A stretch of 64,000 nucleotides of DNA, taken from the NCBI RefSeq assembly GCF_000004075.3, contig NC_026655.2, positions 2,418,001-2,482,000 of the forward strand, given 5' to 3'. Position numbers and translations under genes: made by a program. The notes beneath the pieces are model-generated. The model was not told the origin of the DNA and made no database searches. It saw only the letters and a program-made list of their open reading frames with translations. This document shows, in pieces, positions 24,910-37,064 of the stretch. Every line of letters starts with the position of its first letter. Positions within the stretch are counted from its first letter, which is position 1. This DNA is from Cucumis sativus (Eukaryota; Streptophyta; Magnoliopsida; Cucurbitales; Cucurbitaceae).

Positions 24910-27900
24910 GATGAATTCACAAGAATTCAACTAATCAAGAGAAATCCGAAACTCGGCTTGCCTGATTCGTCTTCGATAATTAATCTTCACTCGCTTAACT
25001 CAAAGACTGAGATCTACAAAAAAGAGTAAAGATTAAAGTGAAAAATGCGGTTTAGTTGGACGCTCGGCGAAGGAGAGAGTGTGGATTCCAATCAGTGATA
25101 GGCCGTCGGAAAGAGGAGGTGAAGAAGAAGAGAGAAGATAAGCAATTCCGACGACGAATGAAGGACGGAGGAGACCATTGGGGACTTCATCTCGAACCGG
25201 AGTCAACTTTTTTTTCTTCTTTATTTTTAAGAATTAAAAAAACTAAAACTGAAAAAACTAAAAAGAAATCCACAAAATATTTAATATTACTTTTAGAAAT
25301 ATTCTTTAGCAAATAAATCAAAAAAATTCAAATGATTATTACTTCTTTTGCTTTTAATTTAATTTAGAATACTATCTTTTCCTTTTTTCTTTTTTTTTTT
25401 CCAATTGACTTTCCTATGAGAAATAGAATTTTTAATTAATATCTAAAACCCAAGGGTTGTTGATATTTCAAAATTGAATTTGTCAAAAAGGAAAATAGGT
25501 TTCTTTTTGTGTTAATATAATATATATATATATGAAAGCTCACCTAACCTCATTTTGGTAATTACTAATAAAATTAGAGCTATTTTATTGTTAATAGATT
25601 CAACTCTCAATAAAAAAAAAAAACAAAAAAGATATATTTTTTGTTTGACAATTTATGAATTGTCATGTACATAATAAAATAGATGATTTATTGTATAAAT
25701 GAACTCAACTAATGAGTAATTTAGGTGTATGTTTATTCTCTTAATTTTGTTTTCATATATAATTTAGGACATTTTTCACTTTTTGAGGGTAAAAGAAAGG
25801 AAGGAGAAAAAGAGGAGTTGAAAGCAAAAGGTTACAAAAAGAAGAAGAAAAAAATGGTCCATTGGAATGAGAGAAAAAAGAGAAAAAAGAGAAAAAAAAG
25901 TTGATAACAAAAATATAAATAATTTATGTGAATCAAACAACTCTTTAAAATAGGAATGTCCAAAAAGTTTATGACTTTTTATTTCTTTTTCAAATGGAAC
26001 GTTTAATAAATTGTTCGTATAGATAATTTAATCTATAAACATTATATCAAGATGAAGTTATAATACAATATAATAAAAACTCACGTTTGGATTGAGTGTT
26101 TGAGTTTGATTAATAATATGAAATTCACTTTGTTTCAATAGTTTTCAATTCAATTCTCTTTTTTCATGTTTCACGATCTCATGTTTGTTTAGTCTTTGAT
26201 TACATATTTTTTTTACACTCTTCTGATTTCTAGTAATCCTAATTACTTACCAGCTCTTCAAACACTTCCTTAATTCATATCACAAAGTTCAAGATTGATA
26301 TTACATTCTTTCTTATTATATAACGACTTAGTTTTCATAGTTGACAAACAAATTTATTTTATCAAACTACATCATTGTTATGAAAATTGTTGAAAAAATA
26401 TTTGAGTAATTATTATAAGGTAGTAATTTTAGAAACGATAATTAAATATACTAAAGTCTATAACTAATATTTATTCTATCCCTGATAGTCTCTTATGGTC
26501 TATTAGTAATAAACCAATATTTTCAACATGTCAAACATTAAGTTTTTCATAGGTTTTCTAAGCTCCACTAAGCTCTCTCGTGAGTTTCTTCAGTTCAACT
26601 AAGCTTTAGACTCTCAAACATAACTCTTTTAGGCTCTCTTTTAAAGGTTCGTTGAACTAACTCAGAGCTCCCATAAGTATTATAGTATTAGTTTTCGTCT
26701 TTTTCCCACTTGAAAATTGAAAAGGGTCTAAATATCTTTCTAACTTATAGAACAATTATTGAACATAGTATGTAACTTTAAAATGATTTAGATGTTTTGG
26801 TGGTCCTCTAACACTAGTCTATGCTAAATAATTTTGATAATGTAATGAAACAAAATTAAAAGACAAATCTGGTAGAGTAAATGAATGTACAATTATTTTA
26901 CCTTATTCACTATTGACTGATTGATATAAGTTATCTAAGTTTTAATTAGACATTGGGACCAACATATAGGGTTGTCCCAATCTTTTCCTCCAAAACAAAA
27001 GAGCTTGAAGCCTACATTTAATTGCTTAATTTACTATTTCTTTTTAATCAAATCTTAAAAAGCTAATATGATAGCCGAATAAGACGTGTAAAGTTGAAAG
27101 ACATGATGATATCATTTATGTAAAATAAAATCATGTCTGTACGATATCTTTTGAGTTAAAAGTATCAAACAACGATAATCTTGAAAATGAAAGTAATTCT
27201 GCGATGGTTTTTGTACTGTTTAAAAGTTGAATTGAATACATAAAATCCAATTTCATTGGAGGATATAATTGTATTTAAATATGACCGTTTCGACAAAAAC
27301 TTATATGTCAACAGGTGTCAGTGATAAACACTTTTTTTTTATAAAATTTATACATAACCCATCCTAGTTTATTTTAATTGGATTTCTTATAAAAAAAGTT
27401 GAAAAGTTGAAAATATTAAAATGAGAATTTTCAAAAGCTAGAAGGCATAAAATTAATTTTTTTATAGTATAACATAAATTTAAATTAAACTTACTAAAAA
27501 GTTCAACCATGTTTTGCATTATTTTAATTGAAAATGATCTTTTAAGATTAACAATGAATAGTTCCAATCAATTTTGCCTTATCCCATTGCCAAATTGCAA
27601 GAGAAACTATTTCTTTTTAAGAATATGAATTTAGACTTCTTATTTTTTTTTTTAATTATTTCCCTCTTTAATTTCCTTTTTTCTAAAACAATAATATACT
27701 AAAGTAATTATAACGACCGATTTTCAAAAAATAAAAAATAAAATTCTAACACAAACTTTTTCTATTAAATTTAACTTAACGGAAGATAAAAAAGTTTTCG
27801 ATTATAAAATTTTGTTTCATTATGATACGTTTAATAAAACTACTAAAAATATTTAGATGATTCAATATTTAAAAACAAATTGTTTCCTATATTTGCAAAC

Positions 27901-28620
27901 AACCTAATTTTAGTTAATTTGAATAAAACAAAAAGCAAAATAATAACATGTAATTGATTTTTAGTTGTTGTTTTCCATAAATCTAAGAACTTATAAAATT
28001 GATTTTTTTTTTTTTTTTTTTATAAAAATCCAACACTTAAATTTGAAAACAAAATAATGAGTCTATAATTGATTAAGTTGTACTTTGGAGCAAAGGCAAA
28101 CTGCTCTAACAACTCCATCATAAACACATCCAACCTTTTTTCTTTCCAATCTTAATTCAATTTTTTAGTATATATATATATAAAGTAAAATAGGAAATTC
28201 AAAATTCAAAATTCTATCATAAAAATTGAGTCAATAATTCTTTTTTCTAAATAATTATTCTCTTTAAATGATTTTGAAGTATTACCCTACACATTGTTAC
28301 ATTACTACATAGACTTCTTACAAATATTAAATTATCAAACTATGGGTTAGAATATCTTGATATATTCAATTTTACAAAAAATTAACAAAATGTTTTGAAC
28401 GTTTATATTAGTAAAAGGACCATACAGGTCAATAAAAATTTAACTCGACTTTCCATTTTGATTGAATCATACTAAATCAATAAAACTAATGAAAAACAAA
28501 AAGGGTAGCACATTTTAAACAAAGATTGAATATTTATTTACTAGTTTTAAAAAAAAGTTTAAAAGTTTGTATTTTAAATTATTGATTTTATATTCATAAA
28601 AAGAGAGTGAAATTGTGAGA
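24910..28620. other. Intergenic region between divergent genes
   Basis: Bidirectional upstream sequence: the M50B-like gene leaves to the left and the DUF1645 gene to the right. Nothing protein-coding was recognised in about 3.7 kb. The open frame at 25056-25316 is Arg/Lys-rich and looks like upstream leader sequence. AT-rich stretches, an (AT)n tract near 25520 and a poly(T) run at about 28002-28020 are the only notable simple sequences. Confidence 0.55.
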
Positions 28621-28730
28621 ATTAGGATAGCCATGGCGGATTTGAATAGACGAAATTGTATTATTTGTTGGGTCTTCGTCGGTGATAGATAATAACGCTT
28701 CTTTTGCAGAACCTTCCCCACTCCATTAAC

Positions 28731-28731
<1 letters not shown>

Positions 28732-28778
<47 letters not shown>
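28732..28778. repeat. (TC)n microsatellite in DUF1645 leader
   Basis: About 23 perfect TC units followed by further pyrimidine-rich sequence, 306 bases upstream of the DUF1645 start codon. CT-rich leaders are frequent in plant 5' UTRs and core promoters, so this is probably transcribed or just upstream of transcription. Confidence 0.92.
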
Positions 28779-28784
<6 letters not shown>

Positions 28785-29083
28785 TTTCTTCTTCTTCCTC
28801 TTCAAATTTTGAAGTTTCATCAATTATTGTTCCATGCCTTTTCTTTTTGTCTTCTTTCTCTGGCTGTGTGTGTGAGAACGATATCTTCTTCTTCTTCTTC
28901 ATTCCATCTCTGAAACTTTGCTTCTTCGTTCGATCCGCCACACCTGTCGCTTTGTTTTTTTTATGTTTTTCACAAACCCAATTGGTTGATTCTCAATTTT
29001 CAACCATTTTTTTCCCTTCTAACCCCATATGATTTCCCCTGCTATTTCTGACTGAAATTCTCTGTACAACTGTAGTGCCCACC

Positions 29084-29851
29084 ATGTGTTCGACAAAATG
29101 TCCACCTGGGATTTCACTGTCCAATGATCTAGTTCTCTCTGAGATTTTGCCCATCCAACCACGTGAATCTTCTGAATTTGAGTTTTGTGTCAGTGGGTGC
29201 TTTGAGTATGAGTCTTCTTCTGCTGATGAGCTCTTCTTCAATGGCGTCATCATTCCCACTCAGAATCATCAAGGGTTTGTACACAATAAACGAACCCATC
29301 AACGTGAGAGTTCCCCAATTTTACCTTCCGCACTTCCTCCTCTTCCTCCTGCTGTGGCGAATGAGAATTCAAAGAAAGAGAATACAGAGGAATTAGTTCA
29401 TGTGGTGAATTCTGAGTCTGAGAAGAAAAGTCGGTCCAAATCTTTCTGGGGGTTTCGAAGAAGTAATAGTGTTACTTATGATAGTAGAAAGAATTCATTT
29501 TGCTCTTTACCACTTTTATCAAGAAGCAATTCAACCGGTTCAGTTCAAACCCCAAAACGAACGCCATTGAAGGATGTGAAAACTCAGAATCCTATGCTGC
29601 AGAAACAGCATTCAGTTTCAGAAAGCAATTCAAAATCCTCATTTTTAACATCCTCATTTTCAAACTCTGCTTCAAATCCATATTCAAAACTCCAAAAGGC
29701 TCAGAAAAAGAATCAAGGAGGGTTTTATGGAAGCAATCTGTATGTAAACCCCATTTTGAACGTACCACCTCCTTACATCACCAAAGAAACTGCAAACATC
29801 TTTGGATTGAGTTCTTTTTTACGTGGTAGAAAAGAAAAGAAGAGCAGATAG
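29084..29851 (+). CDS. DUF1645 family protein (MAKR-like features)
   Basis: Single-exon gene for a 255-residue, mostly disordered Ser-rich protein. The start is the ATG at 29084, in the strong context CCACCATG; the frame extends upstream only to a GTG. Near residues 30-60 is the conserved pair FEFCVSGCFEYES and SSADELFFNGVIIP. Residues about 115-155 hold a basic KSFWGFRRSNS segment and SLPLLSRSNSTGS, resembling phosphorylation-site and membrane-association motifs. The C-terminus carries NPILNVPPPYI and NIFGLSSFLRGRKEKKSR. These are the signatures of the plant DUF1645 family, related in layout to membrane-associated kinase regulators. Some members affect growth or stress tolerance in rice, but the molecular role of this one is unknown. 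Confidence 0.78.
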   Translation: MCSTKCPPGISLSNDLVLSEILPIQPRESSEFEFCVSGCFEYESSSADELFFNGVIIPTQNHQGFVHNKRTHQRESSPILPSALPPLPPAVANENSKKENTEELVHVVNSESEKKSRSKSFWGFRRSNSVTYDSRKNSFCSLPLLSRSNSTGSVQTPKRTPLKDVKTQNPMLQKQHSVSESNSKSSFLTSSFSNSASNPYSKLQKAQKKNQGGFYGSNLYVNPILNVPPPYITKETANIFGLSSFLRGRKEKKSR

Positions 29852-30027
29852 TAATTTTTTTCTTTTGATCTGTCAAATCCTAGTAGCTATATGATGTGTG
29901 AACTGAAAGAGATAAGGTGGATTTTGTTTGAAGGCTGTAGCATTCTCTTGCATATGAACATGTCAAAACCTTGGGAGACAGAGAAACAGCAGCACCTTCC
30001 TAAGTTGGCTCTCTGCCATTCTTGTTC

Positions 30028-30065
<38 letters not shown>

Positions 30066-33000
30066 GATGAGTTTTCTAGTGTCTTTTTTTCCTTCTCTTG
30101 TTTACAGCTAATGATCAAAAACTTTTGACGGTTGTCTTGTTTGGATGCATTTTTCTCCTAAGATGGGACAAGACTGAGTATGTGAAGGAGTTGAGTTAGG
30201 AAATTCAAAATCTAAAGGAAAAGCAAGCTGCTTTTTTTCTGATTTTGGTTTGGAGATTTCTCATTTGAAAAATGGCTGGTTTTAGCTTTTAGACACTCAA
30301 AGAAATGAAAGTTGATCAAATTGAAGTGGGCTATTTTGAATGGTTGTTGTTTGTTGGTTTGGTTAGTGAAAGGTTTTTGAAGATGGGACCATTACTCAGG
30401 ATCCTTACACTGTCATCCAAGAAATGACAAACCTTCCTACCTAAACCTACCTTTCTTTTTTCAAATCATACATCATTGTTTTCATCTATTTTTTCTATCT
30501 TTTTCCAATTCTCCATTCATAATTTTTCCACTATTTATTTTCTAAGTACTCTTCCTTTTCTCTCTTTCAAATTTCAAATTTTTGCCTTTACCCATATTTT
30601 TGGGATAACGTGGAGCCGTCGGCATTGTTGTTATTATTATTATTATTCAAAGAAAAGCCATATTCAAATAAAGTTGATGTCATTCTTACCCCATAGTTTC
30701 TATTTTTAATGACTTCCATTTCTCTCTCTGTCATTGAGATATATTATACACATAGATATGATTTTCTTAATGTCTTCTTAAATTTTATCCTTCTTCTGGT
30801 GGTTGAAAGTTGAAATGATGGTGTGTTTTTGGGTAAAAAGGTATATATCATGTTTTACACTTCACCCCAATTTATCATATTCCTGCATAAGTTAAGTGAG
30901 GAGGACTTCTTCTCTCTCTCACTCTACATAAAAGGTTTTATGGAGAGAAGTGAGTTGTTTTAATTGTTCCACATTTGTGTGGTTGAAGAACGAGTCATTG
31001 AATTTTTCAACGGTAATTAACGTCTTATCTATTTTAACTTATAATGTTTTGATTTTATGTATATATATCAAGATTTAAAAACAATCGAGTGCATGTAGTT
31101 CACCCATCTTTTTACAACATAAAACCAATTACAAACCAATTACAGTAACAATAATACATGAATCTTTAAAGTTAAAAGAAAATCAGTCAAATGCTTTCCA
31201 ATCTCTACTTCTAACTTTCATATTTAGTGTATTTATTGCGTCAAATGCTTTTCCAATCTCTACTTTCATCTCTCTTGTTCATACGGAAAAACCTTCTTGT
31301 GGAAAACCTTCTTAGAAAGTATGGCTCCTTTTAAGATGACGACGAGGTGACAAACAATAAATAAAAAAAAGCATCTGGATTTATAGCTGAAGTTTTTTCT
31401 GAAATTCCTTTTCCCAAAAGCGTACAAATCAATCGTCCTACTGCACTTGTAAGCAAGACTAGTCATCCAACTATTTGTTATCTGTTAAAACCGATCTAAT
31501 TTCTATAAAGTTAATCTTTTATATGCTTGCTTATACTTCTCCTACGTTCTATGATCACTCAATTCTTTTTAGTACAAATAGAGATTTGAAGACTTTGAAC
31601 CTCTTATTTCAAGAAGAAAAAAAAAATATCGTTGAACTATACTTAGTAGACTTACTACAAATTGTCGTAGAGATCAAGCTTAGGCTATGAGGATATCCAC
31701 AGTCACCTTCTCCTCTAATCTTATATTTCTGCAACAGTACTAAGCTTTAAAGCTTTGCCAACATTTTAAGAATTATAGTATGGTGCTGTGATTTATCTTA
31801 ACGAGGAGGGTAAGGAGTAATTGGCCAACTAACTAAACAGAATAATAATAGTTTAACAGTAAAGCTAACACCCAACTGTTTAACAGCAACATGTCCCTAC
31901 TAATACTTCACAATTAATGGCATTGTTTTACACTTAATTTTAGAAAACAAAGTCATTATAACTGAACAGTAGAAACTCCCATGGTATCTATCAAAGTTTC
32001 TAGCCATATGTTTACATTTCATCGACATTGATATCTCCATTAGACTTAGTTTTATGCAAATTTAGATTTTAAAACTTGACAAGCTTAGGGGTAGAAATAG
32101 AGATTGTTTTTATCCGAAAAGCAAGACAAAAATACAAATTACCCGAAAGCTGCTGCATATCTTGTAAATGACAATAATGCTTCATGGCAGTCAACAAATT
32201 GAACCCAGTAACTCCAATGTTGAAGTAGAAGCTGTTATAATCATGGTGGTGGACTGCAGAAGGCTCAAGAAATAGCTAAAGAAGGAAGTTCAAGTTCTTA
32301 CTAATCATGTTCTTTTATGCACGTGGAAAGTAATTCCAAACAAGCTGTGTTCGTCTAGCTAACTGGACGATCTCCCAGTGAACTGATATTGACTTAATCT
32401 CACTCATATTGCTGACAAAATAATTAAAGATGGTACGGATAAGATCATTACAGACCTCTTCCAAAGGGACTATTACAATTGCTTGAATGAGTAAAAAGAC
32501 TTCCTTGTGGAATAAACTCCTTGGAAGGACTTTGTCTTAACAAAAAGTGCCTGATAGAAACCGAACAATCTACAAACAAATGTACTAGGGTAAAATGATA
32601 TCTAGGATAAGCAACACTTTGGTGCATCCTAGACTTCGCATATCTTTTTACAACTCACCTCAACCTCATAGTAGAAAGGAACTCAAAAAAGAAAAAAAGT
32701 TTTTCACATGAAAAATTGTGGTTAGACCAACTAAATGAATTGAAAAAAAAAGTTATCTAAAATGCTCCCAAATAGTTCTCGACTAAAATGTAGCAATGTG
32801 TACCAACTATCCTCCACCCAAAGAGATAAAAAGGAATGTATCATCCACTTTATGATATACTAGGATTCGAGCAAGAAATGAAAAAAAGAACAACTCAGAA
32901 ATCAAGAATGTCAAAATTTAAAGCAGAACAATGCAGCAATGCATATTCTGTATGCTTCACACCGAAATGCATATATAGAAATAAATAAATAAATTGGCTT

Positions 33001-33402
33001 TACCTTTTATGTCAGGATTTTGAAGCTACCATCAAAGCAATTGACAAAGAATACATAAAGGGTTCTCTTCAACAGAGTGCAACAATGTAGGTAATATGTA
33101 CTTATTAGAAAATTTCTCCTATTGAATAGAGGTAATACCTTGCCCAACAACCAATATGCCTTGCATTGTATAGCATTTCAGATAGTTAAAGAGTTATACA
33201 GTGAACACAACAACCAAGAAACTTGGCTAACAAGATTTACAATTACTTCAACGTTTATTTTGCTAATTATTTACACATCCTGCTTTTGGCATTATTGTAA
33301 CAGAAACAGAGGAATATGTTACCACAACAGCAAAATGATTTCATGCTCTCACCTGCATATCCAATTCTCAAATGGCAATTCATAGAAAGAAAATGGAACC
33401 TT
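29852..33402. other. Intergenic region between DUF1645 and DUF1639 genes
   Basis: Contains the 3' UTR of the DUF1645 gene and, on the other side, that of the DUF1639 gene. A (CT)15 tract lies at 30031-30060. No coding feature was recognised; open frames at 30476-30709, 31475-31690 and 33122-33385 have no motif or splice support. Confidence 0.55.
30031..30060. repeat. (CT)15 microsatellite
   Basis: Perfect CT dinucleotide tract of 30 bases, about 180 bases after the DUF1645 stop codon, probably in the 3' UTR. Confidence 0.9.
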
Positions 33403-34202
33403 TCAAGCTTCAGGAACATCTTCAACTTTATATGAATCTAGAGTAATTTCAGTCAGTAACAACCCCGGAAACAGTGCCTGCAAAATGATGAGTAAAATCA
33501 ATAACCATTCAAACCCCATGATAAAAAAAACGAAACAATTCAGAAGAACAATAGAAAAAATCAATTGAAAAATGAAAATTCCAGTATTCATACATCCATT
33601 TGCTTTTGTACAGCTCTTGGCCTCTTCTTTGGCCTCCTCGGTAGCCTACCAACCAGCACCGCAAAATCCTGTTCAAGCTCCTCTTTCGACAACGAGACAG
33701 TTAACGCTGTCCGATTCTTCTCCTTCTTCTTCATTGTAGCCTTGGTTGAAGAAGAACCCAATTCCAGATTCCTCTCATCTAGAGGAGCCTTACAAGCTGC
33801 TCTACGAGTCCTCAAATTCCACGGTCGAGCCGCAGCAGATTCATCCTCACCCCCTTCATCAGCAATTGAAAATTTAAGTCTCTTCGATTCCTCCCTAATA
33901 TCAAGCATGATCTTCTCTCGCATGATTTCAATAGAACTGCTTCGATCGTGGGTTGGTTTCTGTTTGGAATGATTCGTGTTCATCGGAGAAGTAACCTTGG
34001 TGAAGTTCATAGCCTTAGAATCAATGGGTCTGGCACGAAATTGATAAGATTTCGATTGGCGATGAACAGAAGGATGATCAAGGGTAGAAGGGTTGGAGTT
34101 TGAAGAAACCTTCATACACTTGAGGAATCTTTGAGAACCCCATTTGAGACACGGCAAAGAGAAGTTGTGAAGTGGGTTTGATCTATCAGGCGGAATAGAC
34201 AT
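33403..34202 (-). CDS. DUF1639 family protein
   Basis: A 227-residue protein of unknown function, in two exons: 34202-33594 and 33477-33403. The N-terminal half is Ser/Asn-rich and disordered. From residue about 130 come the conserved DUF1639 blocks: ARPWNLRTRRAACKAP, then TVSLSKEELEQDFAVLVGRL, the basic PRRPKKRPRAVQKQ, and across the splice junction DALFPGLLLTEITLDSYKVE near the C-terminus. The basic run looks like a nuclear localisation signal. The open frame reaches upstream to 34397 but has no ATG there; the first ATG after the TATA-like element at 34451-34460 is at 34202, so that start is chosen. The family is plant-specific; no function is assigned. Confidence 0.85.
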
Positions 34203-34450
34203 GAGCTTGATTGATGATTTGGAGCTTGCTATGCTGCGATTCTGTGAAAAATAGAGGAACCCTTTCAATTCAAGAACGTTGTTAGTCAAGTTAGGAGATG
34301 AAAAAGGGAATTGAGGTTGATTATGAAAATGGCGGAAAAGAATGAAAGGGAGAGAAGAGGAGGAGAAGGAGGTGGGTCGGTTTAAAGAAACGGGCAAAGG
34401 CTTTGGTGAAGGTGAGAGTAAAACGTTTGGGCAATGCCAAACTCACGAAG

Positions 34451-34460
34451 ATTATATATA
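34451..34460 (-). promoter_or_regulatory. TATA-like element of the DUF1639 gene
   Basis: On the minus strand TATATATAAT, about 250 bases upstream of the chosen ATG. A start near 34425 would give a 220-base leader without any ATG, which supports the start at 34202. Confidence 0.5.
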
Positions 34461-34710
34461 ACAATAACATGTGGCTCCTAACGGTATAGAAAGACTTCAA
34501 AACTTTTAAGGCCAAAGTTTTTTTTTTTTTCTAATTTACTCTCACTCTTCTAAGTTTCATCATCTCCTATATACATATATTCAACTATTGAAGTTTTGAT
34601 TTTATAAATTTTTTAATAGAAATAAGGATAAAATATAGATTTTAGTGGGTATTTTTAGCAATATAAATAAGATTTAAATTAGTTAATAAATATCTTAATA
34701 CTTCCAAATA

Positions 34711-34870
34711 AGTAAACATATCTATGAATAAAGATTTTTTTAAATACAAAATTACTCAAAATATTTACCAATATCTATGAATAAAGATTTTTTTGAGTAG
34801 TTAAATAAATAAACATATCTATGAATAAAGATTTTTTAAAATAAAAAATTACTAAAATATTTACCAATAT
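34711..34870. repeat. Imperfect direct repeat, about 62 bases, two copies
   Basis: Copies at about 34711-34772 and 34809-34870 share the sequence AAACATATCTATGAATAAAG, an ATTAC run and ATATTTACCAATAT, 98 bases apart. A third, partial copy of the ATCTATGAATAAAGATTT core lies between them (about 34772-34792). Confidence 0.75.
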
Positions 34871-35722
34871 AACTAGTCTACAAGTATTGCTATATTTATA
34901 CATATTTTAAATTATTTTACTATATTTAAAAAAAAATCATATTCATGCTATAGACTTTTTCTTTTTGTAATGGTTAATTGTTATTGTAACAATTTTTTAT
35001 TCAATTTAGTATAATGAATTTGTGACAATGATTATTTAATTTATTTTAGTGAATTTAGAGTAAGTCTCATGGTAGTGTTTGTTTTTTAGTTAGATTTTTT
35101 TTAAATTTAAATATAGTTGCTTCTAAACGTACTAGATAACAATAACATGTGTTGCATGTGTTTATAGTAAAATACTAAACTTCACTGTTGCATGTAAATT
35201 AGTATTATTCAAAACTTTATATAAATATTAAATTTAATGAGTTGAAAAATAACATTAATAGTATTGTTATTGTTTAAAGAGTTTTGTAAAATAAACATTT
35301 GTTTGAAGAAAAGAGACTAATAAACGATTAAAAAATGCATTTAAAATTAGAGAATTCACATGTGAAGTTGTGAACAAAAATAGTAAAAAGTAGGCAAACA
35401 ATTTTACAATAATATACGGCTCAGAAAAATTAAAATAAAATAATTTATAATCTGAAATTTAGGATAAACATTGTATATAGCGAGAGAGATGATTATATCT
35501 TCATATACTCAAAGCTCATATAATCATTCTCCTCAATCTATACTTTTTAACATCTATTTGTTTATATTTTTAGATCTATATATTATTAACATATTTCTTT
35601 GTTGCTTTTACAATTTTAGAACAATAGATAATACTATGAGTAATTTAAAATGAAATTAAATAAATTAATTGAGGTCTAGTTGTGGGCCATAAATGAGTTT
35701 TAGAAAGGAAAAAAAAAACTTG

Positions 35723-36000
35723 CAATGCAATAGTAATTTAAATTTTAACATAAAAGGAAAGCACAACAAAAAGGAAAAAAGCTTTGAGATATAATTTAAA
35801 TTAATCAAATTGACACAGTGGAAAACGAATTTTAAGAAAACAACTTCACAAAATACAATACAATAACAATTTAAATCTTAAAATAAAATGAAATCAAAGA
35901 AATCAAAGAAAAAAAATACATTTTGAGATGTACCTTAATCAATCAAATTGACACATCAAGGTGTTCGAAATGAGCTTATAAAGTGAAAAACGAAAAAAAA
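35723..36000. repeat. Diverged tandem duplication of about 130 bases
   Basis: Copy A (about 35723-35850) and copy B (about 35855-36000) share in order CAATAxAATAxxAATTTAAAT, a TAAAATAAAA-like stretch, TTTGAGAT, ATCAATCAAATTGACACA and GTGxAAAACGAA. Part of copy B (GTGTTCGxAATGAGCTTATAA) is repeated once more near 36027-36050. Confidence 0.65.
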
Positions 36001-36126
36001 GTTTTTACTACTTTTTAACCAATCAAAATGTGTTCGTAATGAGCTTATAACGATTTTTTAACCAAACAAATATAGTTTTCACTCATAAACAAATTATTGT
36101 AAACTAAACTAAAATAATTTACACTC

Positions 36127-36207
36127 AAATTATTATAAATCAAACTAAAATAACTATTATTATAAATCAAACTAAAATAACTATTATTATAAATCAAACT
36201 AAAATAA
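36127..36207. repeat. 27-base tandem repeat, three copies
   Basis: Units 36154-36180 and 36181-36207 are identical 27-mers (beginning CTATTATTATAAATC). The unit at 36127-36153 differs only at its first bases, and a more degenerate copy precedes it near 36091-36119. Confidence 0.9.
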
Positions 36208-36216
36208 CTTGTTCGG

Positions 36217-36361
36217 TACACAATTAATTATTACTAACTCTCTAATTTTTTCTTATACACAATTAATTATTATAACTCTCTAATTTTTTCCTTATTTTAT
36301 ATTTCCTAAGTGCCTAAAGTTTGAATTTAAATATTTCTTAAGTGCCTAAAGTTTGAATTTA
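36217..36361. repeat. Two further adjoining tandem duplications
   Basis: A 39-base unit beginning TACACAATTAATTATTA is duplicated at 36217-36255 and 36256-36294. Directly after it a unit of about 35 bases containing AAGTGCCTAAAGTTTGAATT is duplicated at about 36302-36361. Confidence 0.85.
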
Positions 36362-37064
36362 CCTTGCTTACCCTTACAATATTACAATATTTAGTAAGGT
36401 GTCAAAAAACTCGACATGGTGTCAAGAAAACTCGTATGAACTTAATTACTAGTTAGATGGTCACCATGGTCAATGGATTGAATTTGATGACCACCTAGTT
36501 ATTGAGACTAGGTCTCTTTTTTTTTTCTTTTGTCATTAGATCAACCATGAGTAACTATAACACTAATTATTATAATCTATGAATTATAGTAACCAATGAG
36601 ATATGTTCCACCAAAAAGAACCCAGGGTCACTTATCTATAAATCTATAAAATCTACACGAAATTAATATACAGCAATGTATGTAAAGGAGCAAAGCAACA
36701 AACTGCTGCTAAGGAAAACACTACCAGAATCTAACCACTTCATCTAGACCCGATACTTAATATAGACAAAGCCTCAAGATTTGTAAAAAAGGAAATATAT
36801 AATAAAAATTGAAGTGGTAAGGCGATGATGTTCTATGAATATTGAATATCAAAGTAAATTCAATTTTACAGTTCGCAAGATGAATATATAAAATGGACAT
36901 CTACATAGACCCGGGATATGAACAACGTGTTGTGTGCATATTAGATGTAACAAAAAACCAGTTTCCTGGTGGAGAGGAATTGATATAATTAATATGTACA
37001 AAATGAAAGCAATAAAAAAAAAGTGTGTATATACTTCTTTTTTTTCACCGGAAAAACAAATCTC

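Larger units (their letters stand above)
34465..37064. other. Intergenic region with stacked short repeats
   Basis: AT-rich spacer of 2.6 kb between the DUF1639 promoter and the 3' end of the BRUTUS-like gene. No gene was found. It is dominated by local direct duplications, listed separately at 34711-34870, 35723-36000 and 36127-36361. The 3' UTR of the BRUTUS-like gene extends leftward from 37065. Confidence 0.6.
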
